A stretch of DNA of 7,684 bases from Candidatus Fermentibacteraceae bacterium (lineage in GTDB: Bacteria; Fermentibacterota; Fermentibacteria; Fermentibacterales; JCC-6), in assembly GCA_030596465.1 (NCBI GenBank), contig JAUVJW010000082.1, positions 1-7,684 on the forward strand. Reading direction: 5' to 3'. The notes beneath the pieces are model-generated. The model was given only the letters and a program-made list of their open reading frames with translations, made no database searches and was not told the origin of the DNA. This document shows positions 1 to 6,426 of this stretch, in pieces (position 1 is the stretch's first letter; each line of letters begins with the position of its first letter). The translations under genes and the position numbers were made by a program.

Positions 1-207
1 AAGGTTCTGTCCATAAAGCCACTGTGCCATAAAAAAGCCAAGCACTATTGTTGCAGCCAGTACATAGACCACATACATCCATGGAAACAGAGGACGGCTA
101 GGCATAAATCTAACACTAAAGCCTCTCGGTTCAGATCCGCGGCTGACACTGGAAGTCAGCATCTCATCGATCTTTTCTTCCAGGCTGTCGTTACCCCAGG
201 AGTTCAT
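1..207 (-). CDS. Single-pass membrane protein, putative anti-sigma factor, C-terminally cut by window edge
   Basis: Only the first 69 codons are visible; the frame is still open at position 1. The ATG at 205-207 lies inside the 3' end of the sigma factor gene, giving a 17-bp overlap. It is preceded by a good ribosome site (AAAGGAG, about 7-8 nt upstream), which supports this start and suggests translational coupling. The N-terminal 40 residues are hydrophilic (MNSWGNDSLEEKIDEML at the start). A hydrophobic stretch from about residue 43 to 61 (WMYVVYVLAATIVLGFFMA) reads as one transmembrane helix. The cytoplasmic N-terminus plus one helix, directly after an ECF sigma gene, is the usual layout of a membrane anti-sigma factor. 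However, the visible part lacks the H-x3-C-x2-C zinc-binding motif of the ZAS class, and I cannot assign a family. It may instead be an unrelated membrane protein co-expressed with the sigma factor. The coding call is firm; the function is positional inference. Confidence 0.72.
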   Translation of the reverse strand, partial: MNSWGNDSLEEKIDEMLTSSVSRGSEPRGFSVRFMPSRPLFPWMYVVYVLAATIVLGFFMAQWLYGQNL

Positions 208-739
208 TTTCCCTCTCCTTTAATATTTCTTTCAGTTTCGCTCTCGCTCTAAGAAGATACACCCTGACTGTCCCGGCGGGTATCTCCATCACCCCGGCCA
301 CTTCAGCCGAGGATAGCTCCTTAAAATAGCATAGAGTGATCAGTTGTCTTTCACGGAGGGAAAGCTGAGCTACGGCCTCTTCAAGTATCACCCTTGAAGG
401 ATCGTATGAAGTTGGCAGAGTTGGATTCAAGTTCACCAGCACCGCCTCCTCCTCACCTACTTCCATTTTTCTGTTCCTCTTTTCAACAGCATTCAGACAG
501 GTTCTCCTGGCAATGGTGGCAAGCCACCCGGAAAACGCAGCGGGTTCATGAAGCTTTTTCAGTTTCATCCAGCCCTTTACAAAAGTGTCCTGGCAGAGGT
601 CTTCCGCCATGTGATGATCACCTGTCATTCGAAGGGCCATGGTATACACGAAGCCGGTGTAGTTCTTTACAAGAATACCGTAGGAATCCCTGTTGCCCTT
701 CATGGCAGCCTGCACCAGCTTCGTTGTTGTTTCGCTCAC
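191..739 (-). CDS. ECF-type RNA polymerase sigma factor (sigma-70 family, RpoE-like)
   Basis: This is a 182-residue protein, the usual length for an extracytoplasmic-function sigma factor carrying only regions 2 and 4. Region 2 covers about residues 10-90: a core-binding segment with AEDLCQDTFVKGW (45-57), then FSGWLATIARRTCLNAVEKR (69-88) for -10 recognition and melting. Region 4 covers about 120-172: LSLRERQLITLCYFKELSS leads into the helix-turn-helix around AEVAGVMEIPAGTVRVYLLR, which reads the -35 element. The start is GTG at 737-739, overlapping the TGA of the upstream small membrane protein as GTGA, so translation is probably coupled; an AAGGA lies about 12 nt upstream, slightly far. 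The next gene begins inside the last codons of this one. It should redirect RNA polymerase to envelope or stress genes, with activity probably held by a co-encoded membrane protein. The family call is strong; the regulon and signal are unknown. Confidence 0.95.
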   Translation of the reverse strand: MSETTTKLVQAAMKGNRDSYGILVKNYTGFVYTMALRMTGDHHMAEDLCQDTFVKGWMKLKKLHEPAAFSGWLATIARRTCLNAVEKRNRKMEVGEEEAVLVNLNPTLPTSYDPSRVILEEAVAQLSLRERQLITLCYFKELSSAEVAGVMEIPAGTVRVYLLRARAKLKEILKERENELLG

Positions 740-1137
740 GACTGCTCTGGGTCCTTCTTAAGGATGAAAAAGGCAATAACGAATTTGGCTGCAGCCAGCA
801 GAGTCAGTACCAGCCCGGTTATTGACACCCCTGCTATATCGTCAGGTGCACTAATGAAAAAACGCATGGAAAATAGCCCAATTCCCAGTGCAAGCAGTAT
901 AGTGCCGTGTATCAAATTTCTCTGTTTGGGGGGTGTTCTCTTCTTGCCGTTCTCTTCGCTGATGGAGGTCACAAGCCGCTCAATGACCTCTGGAGAAGCA
1001 TTACTCTCAATTGCTCTCTCGATCACATTGTACCTGGCTATCTTGCGTTTGTGCCAAGTGTACAAAGCAATAATGATCACCACAGCGGGAATTCCGATAG
1101 AACTGATTATGGCGACAATGGGAATAAGTGCGTCCAT
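736..1137 (-). CDS. Small membrane protein, DUF6249-like, upstream of ECF sigma factor
   Basis: The protein has 133 residues with three likely transmembrane helices, at about 4-26 (ending LYTWHKRK), 75-95 and 102-126. Between helices one and two lies a charged cytoplasmic-type segment (residues about 28-73) containing ERAIESNASPEVIERLV, followed by a basic, proline-containing linker (KKRTPPKQR). The order is N-terminal helix, R/K-rich stretch, 'I-E-x-A-I-E ... PE-x-I-E-x-L' helix, then a glycine-rich helix pair. This resembles the DUF6249 family, whose function is unknown; the family name is from memory and not checked. The ATG at 1135-1137 has a good ribosome site (AAAGGA, 7 nt spacing). Its stop overlaps the GTG start of the sigma gene, so it heads a tightly coupled operon of small protein, sigma factor and membrane protein. 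A role in holding or signalling to the sigma factor is plausible from position only. The coding call is firm. Confidence 0.85.
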   Translation of the reverse strand: MDALIPIVAIISSIGIPAVVIIIALYTWHKRKIARYNVIERAIESNASPEVIERLVTSISEENGKKRTPPKQRNLIHGTILLALGIGLFSMRFFISAPDDIAGVSITGLVLTLLAAAKFVIAFFILKKDPEQS

Positions 1138-1170
1138 TTTTCTATCCTTTCTGTTTAGAGGTTTCTAACA

Positions 1171-1184
1171 TCAGGACAGCCTGA
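1171..1184. repeat. Short perfect inverted repeat in the leader of the sigma operon
   Basis: TCAGG and CCTGA form perfect 5-bp arms around a 4-nt loop, about 34-47 nt upstream of the ATG of the DUF6249-like gene. It could be an operator half-site pair, a small leader hairpin, or chance. No poly-T follows it on the minus strand, so it is not an intrinsic terminator. Confidence 0.3.
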
Positions 1185-1201
1185 ATGCCGGTTGCGTTAC
1201 A
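1175..1201 (-). promoter_or_regulatory. Candidate ECF-type promoter of the DUF6249/sigma operon (weak)
   Basis: On the minus strand, TGTAAC (1196-1201) is followed 17 nt after its AAC by TGTC (1175-1178). This resembles the AAC-type -35 and CGTC-like -10 layout of many ECF promoters, and would give a leader of roughly 30 nt. An alternative is a housekeeping -10, TACAAT at 1207-1212, but no good TTGACA-like -35 sits 16-18 nt upstream of it. The 129-bp gap between the kinase stop and this operon is the only place in the window with enough room for a promoter of the sigma operon. The exact element is uncertain; autoregulation by the encoded sigma factor is inference. Confidence 0.22.
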
Positions 1202-1266
1202 CCTTTATTGTATGAAAGAAAGTAAGCGTCGATAGATTCTCAGACAACCACCGCAAAAGCAGAAGA

Positions 1267-4200
1267 TCAGCTTTCGATAGCGTCCCTTATTGCAACAGAA
1301 AGTACCGAGATGGTAACAGGTTTCTGTAGAACTCTGATGATACCCAGGCTGATCATCTCGTTTGAAGAACTCTCGGCGCTGTGACCTGAAAGAATGATTA
1401 CTTTAACATCGGGTGACAGTTTCTTCATCTCGGAAAAAGCCTCAATACCGTTCTTTCCCGGCATGGTCATATCCATAAGAACCAGCTTTATTTTCTGCTT
1501 GTTTGTCTTGTAAATTTCAACAGCTTCAGCCCCGTCAGAAGCAGTAATCACGGTGAAGCCCATAGACTGAACAAGCGTTTTCAGAACGGTTCTTACAATC
1601 TCTTCATCGTCAACAAGAAGAATGGTTCCCTCCATGGGACCGGCATGCCTGTGGGGCTTAAATATCTCGCCTTCCGCTTCATCCAATTCAGATACCGGCA
1701 GTATTACGGTAACACCTGTTCCGATTCCCGGTTCCGATTCGATTGTTATAGATCCCTGATGCGCAGTCACTGTACCGTAGACAGCCGGTAACCCCATTCC
1801 TGTGCCTTCACCAACAGATTTCGTCGTAAAGAACGGTTCGAAAACCCGTTGCATTACCTCTTCTGTCATGCCAACGCCTGTGTCGGAAATGACAACTTTA
1901 ATCTTGCCAGGGGAGGGATTGGTCGTACTGAATGTGAGGGTTCCGCCACCATCCATAGCGTCTCTGGCGTTTATTGCCAGATTGAGAAGAGCATTATTTA
2001 TCTCTGAAGCATCACCAACAATGATTGAATTCGAAGCAGAAAAAGTTCTTCTAATCTCAATACGCCTGTCAATACTTCTCTGAAGCAGAGAGACTACATC
2101 ATCTATCTGATGATGAAGATCGAATGGAGTAATGTGCGAAAGTCCCTTTCTGCTGAATGCCAGAAGCTGTCTGACAAGTGCTCCAGCTCTTTCAGCTGAA
2201 CTGAGAATGCCCTTTATATACTCAAGTTGGTCAGAACTGCATGACAAACCTCTAAGACACTCGGCAAATCCTACAATGCCCATAAGCTGATTATTAAAAT
2301 CATGAGCAATCCCCCCGGCAAGCTCACCCACAGAGCGAAGCTTGTCTGAATGCTTAAGTTCATTCTCAAGCTGGTGTCTTCGAGTAATGTCCATTACCAC
2401 AAGAGATGTATAATGACCACCGTCAGCTTTGATTCCCGGCCTGGCCATTACATGAAGAAATACATTCTCACCAACACCATTCTTTGCGGGAACGTCAAAA
2501 GTAATCGCCTTTTGTTCCCGTGCCGCTACTCTGAGATCACGAAGCACCCGGTCAGAGAGCAATTCCTCAATATTATTTTTGAAAAAATCGTGCTTGTCCT
2601 CCGCAACGGATATCTTCAGCACCTGAAGAACAGAGTCAGAAAGCTTCTCCCTGTAAGATGTATACTGATCATTCCACTCCATTTCTATAAGACCTATCCG
2701 GGCGATCTTCTGGGTCTCTGACAACTTATCATGAGCTTCCTTCAGTACTCTTTTGCTGATAACATCAGAGGTTATGTCCAAGGCATATCCGTAAACTGTT
2801 GTTCCGTAATCGCCTGCGGCAGTGTACGATCTAACCATATAGTACTTCATGCCTCTGCTGGAAGTAGGATGTGTTGCAACAACTCCAGAATAGGTCTTCC
2901 CCGTAGACAGCGCATTATGAACCGCAAGGAAAAAGTCATCAAAATTCTCAATCAGGTTCCTGAATACACTGACAGGAACAGGTAAATCCGAACTTAAGTC
3001 AAACAGTTCCGCGGCTTCCGGGGAAAGCGTAACCGTTTTCAGTTGAGGATCATATTCCCATATTCCCATTCCTGCCAGCAATTGTGAATCTTTCAACCTT
3101 TTCTGCAATATTTCCTTCTCATGGTTGATCCTGCTCTCAGCTGTGATATCCCGCAGAGTAGCACAGAGAGTCTCCACACAATCTACCGGCCTGAAAATTT
3201 CTCCCTGGAAGGTAGACCGTCCATGTTCAAAGAGAAATACAGGTTCTTCCTTAACTATTCCCTGAATAAATCGCTCATTGGAGATCAGATCACCGTGCTC
3301 CTCCTGAAGTAGTTTGAATTCAGGGTTTCTGTTGAGAATACTGAATTCAGAACTTCCTGTTGGATGCGAAATCATTATTCCTCCAACAGGAAAACCATTA
3401 AACAGTCCTCTAAATTTCCGCTCACTTTCAGCCAGGGAAAGCTCTCCCTGTCGAAGTAAAGTAATATCCACAAAGGTAATAACCGTACCCTGGCTTATAC
3501 CGTTTGATGTTCTGTATGGAGATATTTTTGCCAGCCAGTATCCGGGAATATCCACCTCAAGATTCACTTCCAGAATGACTCCTGAAGCAGTCACCTCCTG
3601 TACCGCGAGAATAAGCGACTCCAGTGATGATTTTACCAGTGTGGTTGTAAAATCTGTTATTGTCCGGCCAATATCACTCTCTGTAATCTTGAAAAAACGG
3701 CAGATCATGGGGTTGAACCGCCTGATATTCAATTCGTTGTCGAGAAACAGGGAACCTACATCCATGCTTTCAAGAAGGTTCATTATATCGTCGGAAAGAA
3801 TAGAAAGTTGATTATTCACCCGCTGCAATTCCTCGTTCGAGGCAATCAGCTCTTCGTTTGAAGCTGTCAATTCTTCATTGGCACTTCTTATTTCCTCGTT
3901 TGTTGTCTGCAGCTCTTCGTTTGAGGCCTGCAATTCGCCGGTTCGGCTTCTGAGTTCCCGCCTGGCTGAAGCTAACTCACTGTCAAGAAGAGCTATCTGC
4001 TCTTCAAGAATGGAAGCGTCGGATTCAGAACATTGTATACAATCCTTGCGGCCTGATTGATCCGGTTCGTCCCGAATGAATTCAACAAGATAAACACCTT
4101 TCATTCCCAGAGGGGAAATACAACTTACATAAATAGATACATCTTCCCCGGTTTCACAGTGAATTCGTCTGAACCCGCCCGCAGCACGCCTGACTCCTGC

Positions 4201-5322
4201 CCTGACAGCAGCCTTAAACCTGGATGAAAGCATTGGCAGAAGGCTTCCACCGGGAATCCCGGAGGGTATGGAGAGATACGAATTCATATCTCCATTGATA
4301 AAGAGAGTCATGTAATCATCATCAATAAATACACAGTCCGGGAAAAACCTTTCCTCAAGACACGATGTGAATGAACGGCTTCGACCAAAAACATCTTCCT
4401 CTGTTTTTTCTGAATACCGGGTGTCTGAAAAAATGGAACCGGATTTGTTGTAATATTTTTCAAGAGGAAACATGTTCATTGTAAAGGTTGCGTCTGCCAC
4501 TTTTTTAAAAATGCGCCATCTTGAGTCAATGGTTTCCAGATTGCTGTGTTTTTTTCCTGGAGTTTCCCCACTTCCCAGAAAAAGAAATCCCCCCCTGGAC
4601 AAACTGTAGTTCAATCTGCTGAGAACAATATCCTGCGCATTCGGCTTCAGGTAGATCATCATATTCCTGCAACTGACCAGATCCATGTGGGCAAATGGCG
4701 GATCGGAAAGAACATCATGATAACTGAAGACCATGTGAGAACGAATGCTTCTGTTTATCTTCCAGCCATTATCCTTTTTCTCAAAGTAGCTGCGGTATTC
4801 TTCCGGAACAGTGGAGTACTGCTTCTTTGTATAAACACCCTTTGATGCTTTTGCCAGGGCGGACCTGCTGATGTCCGTGGCAAAAATTGTGAAATTCTTT
4901 CCATTCCCACCGGAAATACTGTCCATGAGCATGGCAATACTGTAAGCTTCCATTCCAATGGAACATCCGGTAACCCAGACACGAACTGCCTCGTCGCCCT
5001 CTTCTGAGAAAAGCGGCTTAATTACAGATTCCTTAAGTACGCGGAACGCAGATGTGTCTCTGAAAAATGATGTAACACCAATAAGCAGATCTGACACCAG
5101 AAGATCAAGCCGCTCCGGCTTCTCCTCAAGCATCTTTACATAATCTCTTATGTCCCGGGCATCTGCAAGATTCATGAGTTTCAGGTAACGTCTTCTGAAA
5201 GTTGTCATGCGATACATGCCAAAATCTACTCCGCTGTGGTCATTGACCATCTGCAGAAGCATGTACTCCCAGTCTTCAGGAGCAAATTTACCGTCTGGGA
5301 TTCCTTCGATGTCTTTGTTCAT
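1267..5322 (-). CDS. CheR-PAS hybrid sensor histidine kinase with C-terminal receiver domain
   Basis: This 1351-residue protein has no signal peptide or membrane helix, so it is probably cytoplasmic. Domains in order: CheR-type methyltransferase (about 14-270), with LLIGVTSFFRD (79-89), a glycine-rich SAM motif GCSIGMEAYS (119-128), FATD (147-150) and SCRN (217-220); a PAS-like region (about 325-420); a coiled coil (434-508) with Asn-Glu-Glu heptads; PAS or PAS-like segments at about 511-625, 632-730, 742-855 and 868-985; HisKA with H1007 in GGIAHDFNN; HATPase with N-box N1114/N1118, DTGVG (1147-1151) and GEGTGMGL (1171-1178); and a receiver (1233-1345) with D1238/D1239, phospho-acceptor D1284, S1312 and K1334. 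All kinase and receiver key residues are present. Related fusions usually begin with a CheB methylesterase domain, absent here. The ATG at 5320-5322 lacks a clear Shine-Dalgarno, but an in-frame TAG lies five codons upstream, so the gene cannot extend further. It follows the efflux adaptor gene by 66 bp. The signal and any partner are unknown. Confidence 0.95.
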   Translation of the reverse strand: MNKDIEGIPDGKFAPEDWEYMLLQMVNDHSGVDFGMYRMTTFRRRYLKLMNLADARDIRDYVKMLEEKPERLDLLVSDLLIGVTSFFRDTSAFRVLKESVIKPLFSEEGDEAVRVWVTGCSIGMEAYSIAMLMDSISGGNGKNFTIFATDISRSALAKASKGVYTKKQYSTVPEEYRSYFEKKDNGWKINRSIRSHMVFSYHDVLSDPPFAHMDLVSCRNMMIYLKPNAQDIVLSRLNYSLSRGGFLFLGSGETPGKKHSNLETIDSRWRIFKKVADATFTMNMFPLEKYYNKSGSIFSDTRYSEKTEEDVFGRSRSFTSCLEERFFPDCVFIDDDYMTLFINGDMNSYLSIPSGIPGGSLLPMLSSRFKAAVRAGVRRAAGGFRRIHCETGEDVSIYVSCISPLGMKGVYLVEFIRDEPDQSGRKDCIQCSESDASILEEQIALLDSELASARRELRSRTGELQASNEELQTTNEEIRSANEELTASNEELIASNEELQRVNNQLSILSDDIMNLLESMDVGSLFLDNELNIRRFNPMICRFFKITESDIGRTITDFTTTLVKSSLESLILAVQEVTASGVILEVNLEVDIPGYWLAKISPYRTSNGISQGTVITFVDITLLRQGELSLAESERKFRGLFNGFPVGGIMISHPTGSSEFSILNRNPEFKLLQEEHGDLISNERFIQGIVKEEPVFLFEHGRSTFQGEIFRPVDCVETLCATLRDITAESRINHEKEILQKRLKDSQLLAGMGIWEYDPQLKTVTLSPEAAELFDLSSDLPVPVSVFRNLIENFDDFFLAVHNALSTGKTYSGVVATHPTSSRGMKYYMVRSYTAAGDYGTTVYGYALDITSDVISKRVLKEAHDKLSETQKIARIGLIEMEWNDQYTSYREKLSDSVLQVLKISVAEDKHDFFKNNIEELLSDRVLRDLRVAAREQKAITFDVPAKNGVGENVFLHVMARPGIKADGGHYTSLVVMDITRRHQLENELKHSDKLRSVGELAGGIAHDFNNQLMGIVGFAECLRGLSCSSDQLEYIKGILSSAERAGALVRQLLAFSRKGLSHITPFDLHHQIDDVVSLLQRSIDRRIEIRRTFSASNSIIVGDASEINNALLNLAINARDAMDGGGTLTFSTTNPSPGKIKVVISDTGVGMTEEVMQRVFEPFFTTKSVGEGTGMGLPAVYGTVTAHQGSITIESEPGIGTGVTVILPVSELDEAEGEIFKPHRHAGPMEGTILLVDDEEIVRTVLKTLVQSMGFTVITASDGAEAVEIYKTNKQKIKLVLMDMTMPGKNGIEAFSEMKKLSPDVKVIILSGHSAESSSNEMISLGIIRVLQKPVTISVLSVAIRDAIES
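3808..3933 (-). repeat. Six tandem 21-bp units encoding NEEL-type heptads of a coiled coil
   Basis: Residues 464-505 of the kinase carry Asn at 468, 475, 482, 489, 496 and 503, each followed in most units by Glu-Glu-Leu/Ile (NEEL or NEEI; the last unit is NNQL). The DNA shows the matching 21-bp periodicity, with similar but not identical units. Such S/T-N-E-E-L heptads are a known hallmark of the linker after the CheR module in CheB/CheR/PAS fusion proteins. They probably form a parallel dimeric helix joining the methyltransferase to the PAS array. Confidence 0.85.
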
Positions 5323-5388
5323 CTGCGCAAGATACTAACTGATTGCACGGTTGAAAAGGCATCACTTGCTCTGAAGCACTCCATGAAA
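5323..5388 (-). other. 66-bp gap between efflux adaptor and hybrid kinase genes
   Basis: The spacer holds no convincing -35/-10 pair, no strong hairpin with a T-tract and no Shine-Dalgarno before the kinase ATG. The only structure seen is a weak TGCT-TCAG-AGCA stem of 4 bp. The kinase may therefore be read through from the pump/adaptor operon, or have an unrecognised promoter inside the adaptor gene. Confidence 0.5.
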
Positions 5389-6426
5389 TCAGTTTACAAC
5401 TGCAACCGGCGCATCGTGAGCAAGAGAATAGTGACCGCTTGTGATGACGGTTTCACCTTCTGCGAGGTTCTCTGTAATGGCCACAAAGCCACGACCGGAC
5501 GGGCCCAGAGTTACATAAATCCAGTCGGCGTGTCCATCAACCACCCTGAAAACCATGGGTCTGTCATCACGTATGAGAACTGCCTGCTCCGGTATTACAA
5601 GAGAGCCTTCATGCTCCGCAACCACGATCTCGGCTCTCGCTGTCGCGCCGGGGCGCAGGTTGGATACATGAGGTACATCCACAACCACAGTTCCGGATCT
5701 GAATCCCGGGTTAATTACCGGAGAAACCGATCTAACCTCACCCACAAGAACAGTATCGTTCAATGACGGGATAATTACAAAAGCCTTCAAACCGGCGGCA
5801 CACCGGGCAAGCTGTCTTTCGTCAAGGTCAACCTCTACCTGAAGATTCCACGGATCAACAAGAGTTCCGAGAGTTGAGCCGGGGTAAACCATCATACCCT
5901 CCTGAGCTGTAACATCTGAGATAACCCCGTTGAATCCCGCGGTAACTGCGGAGTTACCATACTGAGTTCTTGCGCTTGAGAGGGACGCGGACGCGGACTC
6001 AAGACCCGTGGTTTGACGAAGCATGCTTCTTACACCGTCTGTTATCTCACCTCTGTAGTTGTCTATCTCGAATTGATAAAGAGCCTCGGCATTTCTGTAT
6101 TCACTGTTGGCCGCTGACAAGTTTGACGCATGCTGTCCACTGGCCACTCTGAAAATCACAGCACCCTGAGAGAATTCCTCACCGGCGTACTCCGGTGCTT
6201 GAACAACCTCCCCCTGCAACTGTGCGGTCAAATTCTGAGTTCTTCTGCTGGAGATCCTTCCTGTTGAAGTAATCACCTCATAAAGAACATCAATTCTGGC
6301 CACAGAGGCGGTAACCGGAAGAGGTGAGGGCTCTAAAGTTTCTCTCTCCAGCTCCTCATCCTCTCCACATCCCGAGAAAAGAACGAAACCTACGGCAAAC
6401 AGAAAAACACTAATTCTCCGGAACAT
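5389..6426 (-). CDS. RND efflux periplasmic adaptor subunit (membrane fusion lipoprotein)
   Basis: The protein is 345 residues, typical for an HlyD/AcrA-type adaptor. It starts at the ATG at 6424-6426, chosen because a strong GGAGGA ribosome site precedes it and because it gives a lipoprotein signal: MFRRISVFLF, a hydrophobic core, then LFSGC with the lipidated cysteine at residue 20. A longer reading to 6582 would bury this signal inside pump sequence. Domains by eye: split lipoyl/barrel-sandwich at about 64-95 and 160-190 (the second half is VTAGFNGVISDVTAQEG, with the common TAPF replaced by TAGF), a short helical hairpin (96-158), beta-barrel (192-268) and membrane-proximal domain (270-345; SLVIPEQAVL). 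It bridges the inner-membrane pump and an outer-membrane channel. It overlaps the pump gene by 17 bp, so the two are certainly in one operon; pump before adaptor is the reverse of the acrAB order. The substrate is unknown. Confidence 0.92.
   Translation of the reverse strand: MFRRISVFLFAVGFVLFSGCGEDEELERETLEPSPLPVTASVARIDVLYEVITSTGRISSRRTQNLTAQLQGEVVQAPEYAGEEFSQGAVIFRVASGQHASNLSAANSEYRNAEALYQFEIDNYRGEITDGVRSMLRQTTGLESASASLSSARTQYGNSAVTAGFNGVISDVTAQEGMMVYPGSTLGTLVDPWNLQVEVDLDERQLARCAAGLKAFVIIPSLNDTVLVGEVRSVSPVINPGFRSGTVVVDVPHVSNLRPGATARAEIVVAEHEGSLVIPEQAVLIRDDRPMVFRVVDGHADWIYVTLGPSGRGFVAITENLAEGETVITSGHYSLAHDAPVAVVN

Noticed and set aside
394..1168. Overlapping plus-strand open frames (394-825, 548-1168, 907-1158) opposite the sigma and DUF6249-like genes
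   Set aside because: They lie antisense to genes with clear family features and ribosome sites, and their translations show no recognisable domain; they are antisense shadows.
1185..1266. Intrinsic terminator after the kinase gene
   Set aside because: No GC-rich stem followed by a run of T was found on the minus strand between the kinase stop and the sigma operon.
3808..3933. CRISPR-like or mobile repeat at the 21-bp periodic region
   Set aside because: The units are contiguous without spacers, degenerate at third-codon positions, and fully explained by the coding of coiled-coil heptads.
4755..4982. Minus-strand open frames of 61-75 codons inside the kinase gene
   Set aside because: They are in a different frame inside the CheR coding region, with no ribosome site or domain features; the CheR frame explains the sequence.
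5236..5766. Plus-strand open frame of 176 codons spanning the kinase start and the adaptor 3' end
   Set aside because: It is antisense to two well-supported genes, its product is rich in Cys, His and Asn with no domain pattern, and no reason was seen to prefer it.
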